Made by a program: the position numbers and the translations under genes. The notes beneath the pieces were generated by a model. It was not told the origin of the DNA and searched no databases. It worked only from the letters and a program-made list of their open reading frames with translations. This document shows positions 15,101 to 24,176 of a DNA stretch of 33,485 nt, piece by piece. The first letter of the stretch is position 1. Each line of letters starts with the position of its first letter. Origin of the DNA: Ignavibacteriaceae bacterium (GTDB lineage Bacteria; Bacteroidota; Ignavibacteria; Ignavibacteriales; Ignavibacteriaceae); NCBI GenBank assembly GCA_014860115.1, contig JACZKK010000139.1, positions 1 to 33,485 on the forward strand. The letters run 5' to 3'.

Positions 15101-16396
15101 ATGCAGAAAGTATTCATCAATAAACTTAAAGACTTCGTTGGTCAGGAAGTAACACTTCAAGGCTGGCTTTTCAACAAACGTTCAAGCGGAAAAATCAGGT
15201 TTGTAATTTTACGAGACGGGACAGGTTATGTACAGTGTGTATTCTTCAAAGGAAATGTATCCGAAGAAATTTTTGAATTAGCTGATAAGATTGGACAGGA
15301 ATCTTCCATTATTGTAACGGGAAAAGTTAAAGAAGATTCACGACAGGTCGGAGGAGTTGAAATTGATGCAACCGGTTTGATAGTAATCCAGGACGCAAAA
15401 GATTATCCGATTACTCCAAAAGAACACGGACCTGAATTTTTACTTGATAATCGTCATCTCTGGCTTCGCTCAAAACGACAGGTAGCGATAATGAGAATCC
15501 GTCATCGCATAATAAAAGCTATCAGAGATTTTTTTGATGAACGTGATTTTGTTTTGATGGATCCGCCAATACTTACTCCAAATGCAGTTGAAGGAACATC
15601 AACATTATTTGAAACTCCGTACTTTGATTTAGGCAATGCTTACTTAACTCAATCCGGACAGCTTTACGCTGAAGCCGGTGCAATGGCTCACGGAAAGGTT
15701 TATACATTTGGACCAACATTCAGAGCAGAGAAATCTAAAACAAAAAGACACCTGACGGAATTCTGGATGTGCGAACCTGAAGTTGCTTTTGCTGATTTGA
15801 ATGATGATATGGATTTAGCAGAATCAATGCTTGAGTACATCGTTCAAACAGTCTTGAGAGAAAGAGCGGAAGAGTTAAAAATTCTTGAACGTGATACAAC
15901 AAAGTTGGAAAAAGTTGTTCGTCCATTCCCGAGAATCAGTTACGATGAAGCAGTTGAAATTCTCCACAAGAACGGGGTAAACTTTGAATGGGGAAATGAT
16001 TTCGGTGCACCGGATGAATCTGTAATCGTTCAGCAATTTGACAGACCTGTGATGGTTCATCGTTATCCTGCTGAAGTAAAAGCATTTTATATGAAACGCG
16101 ATCCTGAAAATCCTAAGGTTGCACTTGCAGTCGATGTGCTCGCGCCGGAAGGTTACGGCGAAATAATTGGTGGTAGTCAAAGAGAAGATAGTCTTGATGA
16201 ATTACTCAGCAGAATAAAAGAGCACAATCTTCCTCAGGAAGTTTTTGAATGGTACCTAGATTTAAGAAGATACGGTACGGTTCCTCATGCAGGTTTTGGT
16301 ATCGGATTGGAAAGAACTGTTAGCTGGATTTGCGGACTTGATCATTTAAGAGAAGCAATTCCATTTCCAAGGATGATTTATAGAAATACTCCTTGA
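15101..16396 (+). CDS. asnS: Asparagine--tRNA ligase
   Basis: This 431-residue class IIb aminoacyl-tRNA synthetase charges tRNA-Asn. An OB-fold anticodon domain (about 1-100, [20 protein letters not shown]) precedes the catalytic core. Motif 2 is [17 protein letters not shown] (207-223) and motif 3 is [16 protein letters not shown] (398-413), with the closing PFPRMIY. The combination [11 protein letters not shown] and [21 protein letters not shown] is that of AsnRS rather than bacterial AspRS, which has a large insertion domain missing here. An archaeal-type AspRS is the main alternative. The ATG has no Shine-Dalgarno sequence. It is divergent from the YCF48 gene across a REP-like region and is followed by a 191-base repeat-containing gap before nuoJ. 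Confidence 0.87.
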   Translation: MQKVFINKLKDFVGQEVTLQGWLFNKRSSGKIRFVILRDGTGYVQCVFFKGNVSEEIFELADKIGQESSIIVTGKVKEDSRQVGGVEIDATGLIVIQDAKDYPITPKEHGPEFLLDNRHLWLRSKRQVAIMRIRHRIIKAIRDFFDERDFVLMDPPILTPNAVEGTSTLFETPYFDLGNAYLTQSGQLYAEAGAMAHGKVYTFGPTFRAEKSKTKRHLTEFWMCEPEVAFADLNDDMDLAESMLEYIVQTVLRERAEELKILERDTTKLEKVVRPFPRISYDEAVEILHKNGVNFEWGNDFGAPDESVIVQQFDRPVMVHRYPAEVKAFYMKRDPENPKVALAVDVLAPEGYGEIIGGSQREDSLDELLSRIKEHNLPQEVFEWYLDLRRYGTVPHAGFGIGLERTVSWICGLDHLREAIPFPRMIYRNTP

Positions 16397-16398
16397 TA

Positions 16399-16436
16399 GA
16401 GTAGTAGGTAGTCAGGAGTTGGTAGTTTGTAGTTAG
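16399..16436. repeat. GTAG-rich degenerate short repeat
   Basis: Just after the asnS stop, GTAGTAGGTAGTCAGGAG and GGTAGTTTGTAGTT repeat the GTAGT theme. Such strings occur between genes in related genomes, from memory. No function is evident. Confidence 0.35.
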
Positions 16437-16543
16437 AGAAGTGAAGGAATTGAAAGTTTTAATTTTAAAAAGATTTTTAGTTCAATTAAATTAACAGCAC
16501 AACAAAATTTAAATAAGTAGAAATGGCTCAAAGTGGTATTAAA

Positions 16544-16574
16544 CATCTTCCATTTTACATCTTACATCTTCCAT
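16544..16574. repeat. Tandem-like CATCTTCCAT/TTACATCT repeat before nuoJ
   Basis: CATCTTCCAT occurs twice (16544-16553 and 16565-16574) with TTTACATCTTA between, giving an imperfect tandem of roughly nine- to ten-base units. It lies 13 bases before the nuoJ start and directly upstream of its GAGGG ribosome site, so it forms the nuoJ mRNA leader. Confidence 0.45.
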
Positions 16575-16587
16575 AGATAGAGGGACA

Positions 16588-17103
16588 ATGACTTTAGAAA
16601 TAGTTCTCTTTATACTTTTCGGTTCAATATGTGCTATCTCCGCAGTGCTGATGATTACTCGTCCGAATCCTGTTATATCTGCTTTGTTCCTGGTTCTAAA
16701 TTTTTGTTCACTTGCCGGATTATATTTAATACTTAATGCTCAGTTTATTGCAGTTGCTCAGATAATTGTATATGCCGGTGCGATAATGGTTTTCTTCCTG
16801 TTTGTAATAATGCTTTTAAATCCTGAAAAAGAAAAAAGATTTTTTGAACAGAAGACTAAACTGCGAATTTTTGTAATTGCGATTGTCGCTTTAATTCTAG
16901 TGCAGATTGTTTATATAATATTTCTATCAAGTCCATCAGAAGTAATTACAAGAGAAGTTGCCAGAAGTGTTGAAACTGGAACTGTAGAAAATATCGGAAG
17001 AGAAATGTTCACAAATTACATTTTACCTTTTGAAGCAGCAGGTTATTTATTACTCGCAGCAACAATCGGTGCATTGGTTATTGCTAAAAAGAAATTTGAA
17101 TAA
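16588..17103 (+). CDS. nuoJ: NADH-quinone oxidoreductase subunit J
   Basis: The 171-residue membrane protein has five predicted transmembrane helices and the NuoJ/ND6 signature AQIIVYAGAIMVFFLFVIMLL in its third helix, the pi-bulge helix at the E-channel. It is a core part of the membrane arm of complex I, next to NuoH, NuoA and NuoK. GAGGG seven bases before the ATG is a good ribosome site. It is the first gene of the nuo block here: three bases separate it from nuoK, while upstream is asnS, not nuoI. The remaining complex I genes must be elsewhere in the genome. Confidence 0.95.
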   Translation: MTLEIVLFILFGSICAISAVLMITRPNPVISALFLVLNFCSLAGLYLILNAQFIAVAQIIVYAGAIMVFFLFVIMLLNPEKEKRFFEQKTKLRIFVIAIVALILVQIVYIIFLSSPSEVITREVARSVETGTVENIGREMFTNYILPFEAAGYLLLAATIGALVIAKKKFE

Positions 17104-17106
17104 GCT

Positions 17107-17412
17107 ATGCAGATACCAATTGAATATTATCTGATCCTCAGCGCGTTTATGTTTACAGTTGGAATTGTAGGCGTGTTAACTCGCAGAAATGCGATCGTGG
17201 TTTTTATGTCTATTGAGCTGATGTTGAATTCAGCGAACCTGACACTAATAACCTATTCGTCTTACTTAGGTGATGTTGCAGGACAGCTTTTTGTTTTCTT
17301 CGTGATGTCAGTGGCAGCAGCAGAAGCCGCTGTTGGATTAGCAATCATAATTGCTATATATAGAAATAAGCTAACAGTTAATATTGATGAAATAAATATT
17401 CTCAAGTGGTAA
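17107..17412 (+). CDS. nuoK: NADH-quinone oxidoreductase subunit K
   Basis: The 101-residue, three-helix membrane protein has the NuoK/ND4L pattern. The two buried glutamates needed for proton transfer are present: Glu37 in [13 protein letters not shown] and Glu73 in [11 protein letters not shown], corresponding to the well-studied pair in the E. coli protein. It is spaced three bases after nuoJ and ten before nuoL, so it is co-transcribed with both. Confidence 0.96.
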   Translation: MQIPIEYYLILSAFMFTVGIVGVLTRRNAIVVFMSIELMLNSANLTLITYSSYLGDVAGQLFVFFVMSVAAAEAAVGLAIIIAIYRNKLTVNIDEINILKW

Positions 17413-17422
17413 TCCAAAAGTT

Positions 17423-19366
17423 ATGATTGATCTGATTTACCTTACAGTTCTGTTGCCTTTGTTGGGATTTTTATTTAATGGATTAGCTGGTCCAAAAATA
17501 AAAAACGAGAAATTAATCGGCATCGTCGGAAGCGGTGCGATTGGTTTATCATTTATCATAGTTGTCGGCGCTTTCTTCGAAACACTCGCTCTTCCCGTTG
17601 ATCAAAGATTAAACATTGTAACACTTTTTCAGTGGATTGCTGTTGCAGGATTAAACATCAGCTTTTCCTACCAGGTAGATCAGCTATCATTGGTCATGTC
17701 CTTAATAGTAACTGGAGTGGGATTCATAATCCATATCTACTCAATCGGTTATATGCATGGTGATAAAAGTTTCTGGAGGTTTTTTGCATATATGAATCTT
17801 TTCATCTTTGCGATGATGAACCTCGTACTTGCTGATAACTTCCTTCTTCTTTTTCTTGGATGGGAAGGAGTGGGATTATGTTCTTATTTGCTTATAGGTT
17901 TTTGGTATGACAGAAAATTTGAAAAGAGTACTACTTCTGCTGCAGGATTAAAAGCTTTTATTGTAAACAGGATTGGCGACTTTGGATTCCTTCTCGGAAT
18001 GTTTCTAATCTACTCTACTTTCGGAACATTAGTTTTTACTGATGTATTTTCACGAGCAGTTTCGTTCGCAGTTCCTGAACACATCTTTGTTTTGATTGCA
18101 ATCTTTTTATTTATCGGTGCAACAGGTAAGTCCGCGCAGATTCCACTGCTAGTCTGGCTTCCTGATGCAATGGCTGGTCCAACTCCTGTTTCAGCACTCA
18201 TCCATGCTGCCACAATGGTTACTGCCGGTGTTTATATGGTTGCACGATGCAGTATAATTTATGCATCAGCTCCTGCTGCTATGATGGTTGTAGCGGTGAT
18301 TGGTGTATTCACAGCATTCTTTGCTGCAACGATTGGTCTTGTACAAAATGATATTAAAAAAGTTTTAGCTTATTCAACAGTTAGTCAGCTTGGATATATG
18401 TTTTTGGCATTGGGTGCAGGTGCATTCTCTGCAGGAATTTTTCATGTTATGACTCACGCATTCTTTAAAGCCCTACTCTTTCTTGGTGCCGGCTCTGTTA
18501 TTCATTCAATGCACGAGCAGCAGGATATCAGGCATTATGGCGGCTTAAAAAAATATATGCCGCTCACTTATGGAACGTTTCTCGTTGCTGCTGTGGCGAT
18601 TTCTGGTATACCACCGTTGTCAGGATTTTTCAGCAAGGATGAAATACTTTGGTACTCTTACGCAAATCTTGGGATGGTTTTCTGGTTGATTGGATTAATC
18701 ACTGCGCTGATGACTGCATTTTATATGTTCAGACTTTACTTCATGACTTTTGAAGGGAAAGAAAAGTTTGATCACCACAAAGTTCATCCCCACGAATCAC
18801 CAAAAGTAATGACTGTTCCATTAGTCGTGCTTGCAGTTTTATCAGCCATTGGCGGTTTCATTGGTATTCCTGAAATTTTCTCTGGTGAGCATGGCAATCT
18901 TTTTCATAGCTGGCTGGCACCTGTTTTCAAAACTGCTGAATTAAAACTTCTCAACTATGGAAGTCACTTACACTTCGAAGAATTATTACTGATGATAATC
19001 TCTGTGGTTGCTGCAGCGGGTGCAATCTTTTACGCACGATATGTCTATTTGAAAAAACCTGAAGTTGCAGAGAAAACTTCATCAAGGTTTAAGGGAATTT
19101 ATAATGTTCTCCTAAATAAATATTTTCTTGATGAAGGATATGAAGCGTCATTAATCAAACCTATTGTTAAAGGTTCTGAAAATATTCTCTGGAAAATTGC
19201 AGATAATAAGTTGATTGATGGTCTGATAAATGGGCTTGCAAAAATCGTTGATAATATTTCCGGTTCGATAAAAAAAATTCAAACGGGTGTTGCACAATCC
19301 TATGCACTGGTTATGGTTCTTGGAATTTTAATTGCTCTTTTCTGGATAATTTTGAGCTACGCATAA
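17423..19366 (+). CDS. nuoL: NADH-quinone oxidoreductase subunit L
   Basis: This 647-residue antiporter-like subunit forms the distal proton channel of complex I. The key charged residues are in place: Glu148 in LGWEGVGLCSYLL, Lys236 in GATGKSAQIPLLVWLPDAM, and the HAATMVTAGVYM helix with His261. The C-terminal part (about 540-647) is the long lateral helix and last membrane helix that set NuoL apart from NuoM and NuoN. It ends directly against the nuoM start (stop at 19366, ATG at 19367). Length and motifs are ordinary. Confidence 0.96.
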   Translation: MIDLIYLTVLLPLLGFLFNGLAGPKIKNEKLIGIVGSGAIGLSFIIVVGAFFETLALPVDQRLNIVTLFQWIAVAGLNISFSYQVDQLSLVMSLIVTGVGFIIHIYSIGYMHGDKSFWRFFAYMNLFIFAMMNLVLADNFLLLFLGWEGVGLCSYLLIGFWYDRKFEKSTTSAAGLKAFIVNRIGDFGFLLGMFLIYSTFGTLVFTDVFSRAVSFAVPEHIFVLIAIFLFIGATGKSAQIPLLVWLPDAMAGPTPVSALIHAATMVTAGVYMVARCSIIYASAPAAMMVVAVIGVFTAFFAATIGLVQNDIKKVLAYSTVSQLGYMFLALGAGAFSAGIFHVMTHAFFKALLFLGAGSVIHSMHEQQDIRHYGGLKKYMPLTYGTFLVAAVAISGIPPLSGFFSKDEILWYSYANLGMVFWLIGLITALMTAFYMFRLYFMTFEGKEKFDHHKVHPHESPKVMTVPLVVLAVLSAIGGFIGIPEIFSGEHGNLFHSWLAPVFKTAELKLLNYGSHLHFEELLLMIISVVAAAGAIFYARYVYLKKPEVAEKTSSRFKGIYNVLLNKYFLDEGYEASLIKPIVKGSENILWKIADNKLIDGLINGLAKIVDNISGSIKKIQTGVAQSYALVMVLGILIALFWIILSYA

Positions 19367-20890
19367 ATGGAACAATCATATTTACTGACATATCTTCTCG
19401 CAGTTCCGATTATCGGCTCGCTTCTTCTGCTTTTCATTAATAAAGAAAAAGCACAAACGATTAAATATGTTGGATTGATAGTCTCGCTTATCGCTTTCAT
19501 TATTTCTTTAATTATTTATTTTGATTTTAATAATCAATCAGGTGATTTCCAATTCGTGCATAAATTCAACTGGATAACCGATCTTAATATAAGTTATCAC
19601 GTTGGTATTGATGGTTTGTCAATGCTATTAATACTTTTAACAACATTCCTTACACCACTTACTTTGATTTCAAGCTGGAGCGGCATTAAAAACAAAGTAA
19701 AAGAATTCACATTCTTTATGCTGTTTCTTGAGTTAGGAATGCTTGGTGTTTTTTCTTCGCTTGATATGTTTTTATTCTACGTGTTCTGGGAAGCAATGCT
19801 TATCCCGATGTATTTCATAATTGGAATCTGGGGCGGTGAGAGAAGAATTTATGCATCGATAAAGTTTTTCATTTACACAATGGCTGGCAGCTTGTTAATG
19901 TTAGTTGCAATAATCTGGCTTTGTGTTTACTCTGCGGATTTACTAGGTGGATTTACTACCAATCTTCTTGATCTTTATAAAACAGGACCGACAATCGATA
20001 CAACGATCCAGGGATTTTTATTCCTTGCTTTCGCATTAAGTTTTGCGATTAAAGTTCCTCTCTTTCCATTTCATACCTGGTTACCCGATGCTCACGTGGA
20101 AGCACCAACTGCAGGCAGTGTTATTCTTGCAGGCGTTCTCCTCAAAATGGGAACTTATGGATTTCTAAGATTTAATCTTCCTTTGTTTCCTCAGGCATCG
20201 ATTGATTATGCTGGTTTTATTTCTGTCCTTGCTGTAATAGGAATTATTTATGGTGCGCTTGTAGCAATGGTTCAAACAGATATGAAAAAGTTGGTTGCAT
20301 ACTCTTCCGTTTCTCACCTTGGATTTGTCATGCTCGGAATTTTTGCGTTGAATCAGGAAGCCGTGCAAGGGGCAGTGATTCAAATGGTGAACCATGGTTT
20401 ATCAACAGGGGCACTCTTCCTTTTAGTCGGAATGATTTATGAAAGAACTCACACAAGAAAGATTGCTGACTACGGTGGAATTGCAAAAATAGTTCCTTTC
20501 TTTTCATTTGCTTTACTCTTTACCTCACTCTCTTCGATTGGTTTGCCGGGATTAAATGGATTCGTTGGTGAATTTCTGATTTTAACCGGGGCGTTCAAAT
20601 CAACTGTTCTTGGAAGCTGGTGGTTTACAATATTTGCTTCAACAGGAGTAATCTTCGCTGCAGTTTACTTACTATGGATGTATAAGAAAGTTGCTTTTGG
20701 TGAAGTTACAAATCCAAATATGAATTCAGTAACAGATCTGAATTTCCGTGAGAAATTAGTTCTGATCCCAATCTTCATTTTTATAGTCTGGATAGGAATC
20801 TATCCCAGCACATTCTTAAAAGTATCGGAAAAATCCTCCGAAAAAGTAATCGAACAGGTTCTTAATCCCGCAATAATAAATTTAGAATAA
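19367..20890 (+). CDS. nuoM: NADH-quinone oxidoreductase subunit M
   Basis: This 507-residue antiporter-like subunit forms the central proton channel. Glu142 (YVFWEAMLIPMYFIIGIWGG), Lys229 (FAIKVPLFPFHTWLPDAH, followed by VEAPTAGSV) and the Lys260 region (GVLLKMGTYGFLRF) match the known channel residues. No lateral helix is present, as expected for NuoM. There is no gap to nuoL, and only six bases separate it from the antiporter gene that follows in place of nuoN. Confidence 0.96.
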   Translation: MEQSYLLTYLLAVPIIGSLLLLFINKEKAQTIKYVGLIVSLIAFIISLIIYFDFNNQSGDFQFVHKFNWITDLNISYHVGIDGLSMLLILLTTFLTPLTLISSWSGIKNKVKEFTFFMLFLELGMLGVFSSLDMFLFYVFWEAMLIPMYFIIGIWGGERRIYASIKFFIYTMAGSLLMLVAIIWLCVYSADLLGGFTTNLLDLYKTGPTIDTTIQGFLFLAFALSFAIKVPLFPFHTWLPDAHVEAPTAGSVILAGVLLKMGTYGFLRFNLPLFPQASIDYAGFISVLAVIGIIYGALVAMVQTDMKKLVAYSSVSHLGFVMLGIFALNQEAVQGAVIQMVNHGLSTGALFLLVGMIYERTHTRKIADYGGIAKIVPFFSFALLFTSLSSIGLPGLNGFVGEFLILTGAFKSTVLGSWWFTIFASTGVIFAAVYLLWMYKKVAFGEVTNPNMNSVTDLNFREKLVLIPIFIFIVWIGIYPSTFLKVSEKSSEKVIEQVLNPAIINLE

Positions 20891-20896
20891 TCAGGT

Positions 20897-22336
20897 ATGA
20901 TAAATAAGAACTTATCAATTTTAATCATACTTGTGCTCATCTTGATCTTGCACCTTGGTGAATTGAAAGCTGCAGATCAAAGCTTAATAGATACATCGGC
21001 AGTAACAGAAAATTCTCTTTCCAGTCACTCAGAAGAGCATCCTTTGCCTGCAGCTTTTATGGTGATTCCGTTTTTAACGCTTTTACTAATGATCGCCACT
21101 GGACCACTATTCTATCGTCATTTTTGGGAAAAGCACTATCCTAAAATTGCTATACTGCTGGGCTTAATTACTGTCGGATATTATTTACTTGTACTGCATG
21201 ATATTCATACACCTCTGCATACTCTCGATGAATACATTTCTTTCATTGCTTTGCTTGGCTCTCTCTTCGTCGCATCTGGAGGAATTCTAATTAAGATTGA
21301 TCGTAAATCAACGCCGATGCTTAATTCACTACTTTTCCTTTTTGGTGCAGTCATAGCCAATGTTATTGGAACTACCGGTGCATCAATGCTTTTAATCAGA
21401 CCTTTTCTAAAATTAAATAAAGATAGAATTAAACCATATCACATAATTTTTTTCATTTTCATTGTAAGCAATATCGGAGGTGCACTAACACCAATCGGTG
21501 ATCCGCCATTGTTCCTGGGATTTCTTAAAGGAGTGGGATTTTTCTGGGTAATTGAGCACGTTTGGTATATCTGGCTTCCAACTGTACTTGCTATAACATT
21601 AATTTTTTATTTAGTTGATGCTCGGAATATGCCTGAAAGTAAATCTAACATAAGTCATTCTAATAAGATTGAATTTAAAGGATTTAAAAGCGTGATATTC
21701 CTTGGTGTAATTATTCTTTCAGTTTTTATTGATCCGGCTGTAGTTGACTGGGTTCCAAGCTTTGATCCGCTTCCGATCGGAATAAGAGAAATAATTATGT
21801 TGAGCATAATATTTTTAGCTTACAAAAGTGCTCCGTCAGAAATACTGGCTGCAAATGAATTTGACTTTGAGCCGATAAAAGAAGTTGCTTATTTATTTGT
21901 TGGAATTTTTGCAACAATGATGCCCGCACTTCAACTCATTGCTTATGAGTCAAATGTTTATGGGCAGTCATTAACACCGGGAATTTTTTATTGGGCAACA
22001 GGAAGTCTATCAGCTTTTCTGGATAACGCTCCTACTTACTTAAACTTTTTAAGTGCCGCAATGGGTAAATTCAACTTGGATGTAAATATTCCTGATCAGG
22101 TTTTACAGTTTGAGCTAGCACACCCGATTTATCTATCTGCCGTGTCAGTGGCAGCAGTGTTTTTCGGTGCAATGACTTATATTGGAAACGGACCTAATTT
22201 TATGGTTAAATCAATTAGTGAAAGAGCTGGAATCAGAATGCCGAGCTTTTTTGGGTTCTTATTTAAATATGCGGTCCCGATTCTTCTTCCAATATTTATC
22301 TTAGTCTGGTTAGTTTTTTATTTTGGGAAGGTATAA
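20897..22336 (+). CDS. NhaD/ArsB-like Na+/H+ antiporter embedded in the nuo cluster
   Basis: This 479-residue ion transporter (IT) superfamily protein has about 11-12 membrane helices after an N-terminal hydrophobic segment (7-22) that may be a signal peptide. A short periplasmic stretch rich in Ser, Glu and His (SSHSEEHPLP) follows. Two opposed half-repeats show the family motifs: NVIGTTGASMLLIRPFLK and SNIGGALTPIGDPPLFLGF in the first half, LDNAPTYLNFLSAAMG and GAMTYIGNGPNFMVKSIS in the second. NhaD-type proteins exchange Na+ (or Li+) for H+; GDPP in place of the usual GD(V/L)T sets this apart as a subfamily. It lies six bases after nuoM, one base before the next small gene, and then nuoN, so it should be made with complex I. 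Substrate and direction are inferred from the family. Confidence 0.85.
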   Translation: MINKNLSILIILVLILILHLGELKAADQSLIDTSAVTENSLSSHSEEHPLPAAFMVIPFLTLLLMIATGPLFYRHFWEKHYPKIAILLGLITVGYYLLVLHDIHTPLHTLDEYISFIALLGSLFVASGGILIKIDRKSTPMLNSLLFLFGAVIANVIGTTGASMLLIRPFLKLNKDRIKPYHIIFFIFIVSNIGGALTPIGDPPLFLGFLKGVGFFWVIEHVWYIWLPTVLAITLIFYLVDARNMPESKSNISHSNKIEFKGFKSVIFLGVIILSVFIDPAVVDWVPSFDPLPIGIREIIMLSIIFLAYKSAPSEILAANEFDFEPIKEVAYLFVGIFATMMPALQLIAYESNVYGQSLTPGIFYWATGSLSAFLDNAPTYLNFLSAAMGKFNLDVNIPDQVLQFELAHPIYLSAVSVAAVFFGAMTYIGNGPNFMVKSISERAGIRMPSFFGFLFKYAVPILLPIFILVWLVFYFGKV

Positions 22337-22337
22337 A

Positions 22338-22703
22338 ATGAAATCTCTTGATGAAATACTTCAAAACAACATTAGCGGAATGTATTATGGAAACAGAGTA
22401 TTGCTTCCGTTTCATTTCACTGCACTTAAAATCGTAATTGAAAAAGATATAATTACAGATTTTAGCATCAGAGAAAAAGGTGCTTATGTAAATGAATGTC
22501 CTGAGTTTACTGAAATTTATTTTATGGACTATCCAGAGCTTGAACCTAATATTTCCAAATATGAAAATATTAAGATGGTTATAGTTGAAAAAGGAAAAGA
22601 TATATTTGATTTTAATACGCATAGGAAAATTGCTATCCGACCGGAAGGCGATCATGTCCTTTCAATTAAAGAAATTGATGAAAACACAATCTTCATAGAG
22701 TAA
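22338..22703 (+). CDS. Small cytoplasmic protein of unknown function between the antiporter gene and nuoN
   Basis: The 121-residue protein starts at the ATG at 22338, one base after the antiporter stop, with GGGAAGG upstream as a ribosome site. An in-frame TTG at 22323 would overlap the antiporter and is less likely. The protein is soluble, strand-rich and acidic, with no signal peptide and no cysteine pair. Visible segments are NVRLLPFHF-like NRVLLPFHFTALKIVIE, YFMDYPELEPNISKYENIK, and a C-terminal HRKIAIRPEGDHVLSIKEID. I do not recognise the family. Its position suggests a helper or regulator of the antiporter or of complex I, but nothing in the sequence proves it. Confidence 0.7.
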   Translation: MKSLDEILQNNISGMYYGNRVLLPFHFTALKIVIEKDIITDFSIREKGAYVNECPEFTEIYFMDYPELEPNISKYENIKMVIVEKGKDIFDFNTHRKIAIRPEGDHVLSIKEIDENTIFIE

Positions 22704-22708
22704 TTATT

Positions 22709-24133
22709 ATGATATATATTAACGAAGTTTACAATATTATACCTCTAATAATTATCGGAGGCGGGATAGTAGTATCAATATTAATTGAGCTATACTCAAA
22801 AAGCGGTAAATCCATTCTTCCGTGGTTTTCGTTCATATTATTTCTGGCAGCCGGATTTTATTCCCTGCTGACAGTTGAAAATCAGTCGATTGTTTTTCAG
22901 AATATGCTATCCACCGGTGGTATTACTAATATCTTCTATTTTATTTTTAACATTGGTGCTGCACTTGTTTGTTTGCTTTCAATTGATTACACGAAGAAGT
23001 ATGGAATTAACTACGGTGAGTATTACATTCTAATTCAAAATTCAGTACTGGGTATGATGCTGATGGCTGGTGCAAAGAGCTTGTTTATGATATTTATTGG
23101 ACTGGAAGTTATGTCAGTTTGCTTTTACGTTCTTGCGGGTGTCAACAGGAAAAAAGATAAAGCAATCGAAGCATCATTAAAATATTTTTTGCTCGGGGCA
23201 TTTGCAACAGGATTTTTAGTATATGGAATAGCACTCATTTATGGTTCTGCACAAACCACTTCCATTGATGCAATAACCGCAGGATTCCCTGAATACTCCA
23301 GCAATATTATTTTCCTTGTTGGTATTCTTTTATTTCTGATTGGTTTTTCATTTAAGATTGCAGCCTTCCCGTTTCATATGTGGGTACCGGATGTTTATGA
23401 GGGCGCTCCCACAACAGTCACAGGTTTATTCTCTACAATTGGCAAAGCTGCTGCTTTTGCTGCTATCATTGCAACATTGACAGCGCTGTTTTCTGGTGAA
23501 AGTACAAGTATGTTTCTACCATACTTAGCAGTACTTTCAATATTTTCAATGTTGTTTGGAAGTATAGTAGCTATTGCACAGAGCAATATTAAAAGGATGC
23601 TTGCTTATTCATCCATTTCTCATGCGGGATATATTTTAATCGGATTAGCCTCCGGAACACCTGTAGGTGTTGCCGGAGTAGTATTCTATTTAGCTGTGTA
23701 TACATTTATGAACTTAGCAGCCTTCGGGATCATCGCTTTAATTGAAGGCGAAAACGATGCCAATCTTGAAATCAACTCATATTCTGGTTTAGGTACAAAA
23801 AGTCCTGTGCTTGCTGCATTGTTAGCAATAATAATGTTTTCGCTTGCCGGTCTTCCTCCATTAGCCGGATTTTTTGCAAAGTATTATGTATTTATTGCTG
23901 CAATAAAATCCGGGTTAACCTGGCTGGCCATACTCGGAATTATTTCGAGTGTCATCAGCGTTTATTTTTATTTAAGGATTGTCGTGCTGATGTACTTCAA
24001 AGAAGCAGAAGGAGAAGTTATCCCTGCAAAAAGTTTTAGTGGATTTTTTGGTGTTGCAATTTCTGTAATAATGGTGATATTGCTTGGTATTATTCCTGGT
24101 TCTTTACTTGATTTGATTACCTCGTTTCTATAA
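22709..24133 (+). CDS. nuoN: NADH-quinone oxidoreductase subunit N
   Basis: This 474-residue antiporter-like subunit forms the third proton channel of the complex I membrane arm. Glu133 (FIGLEVMSVCFYVLAG), Lys158 (EASLKYFLLGAFATGF) and Lys216 (FSFKIAAFPFHMWVPDVYEG) are the expected channel residues. It follows the unknown small gene after five bases. The ATG has no clear ribosome site, so translation may depend on coupling with the gene before it. Confidence 0.95.
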   Translation: MIYINEVYNIIPLIIIGGGIVVSILIELYSKSGKSILPWFSFILFLAAGFYSLLTVENQSIVFQNMLSTGGITNIFYFIFNIGAALVCLLSIDYTKKYGINYGEYYILIQNSVLGMMLMAGAKSLFMIFIGLEVMSVCFYVLAGVNRKKDKAIEASLKYFLLGAFATGFLVYGIALIYGSAQTTSIDAITAGFPEYSSNIIFLVGILLFLIGFSFKIAAFPFHMWVPDVYEGAPTTVTGLFSTIGKAAAFAAIIATLTALFSGESTSMFLPYLAVLSIFSMLFGSIVAIAQSNIKRMLAYSSISHAGYILIGLASGTPVGVAGVVFYLAVYTFMNLAAFGIIALIEGENDANLEINSYSGLGTKSPVLAALLAIIMFSLAGLPPLAGFFAKYYVFIAAIKSGLTWLAILGIISSVISVYFYLRIVVLMYFKEAEGEVIPAKSFSGFFGVAISVIMVILLGIIPGSLLDLITSFL

Positions 24134-24176
24134 TTAGTTTCAGTCGTTAAAATATTTTTTAATTTTTTATGTTCAG

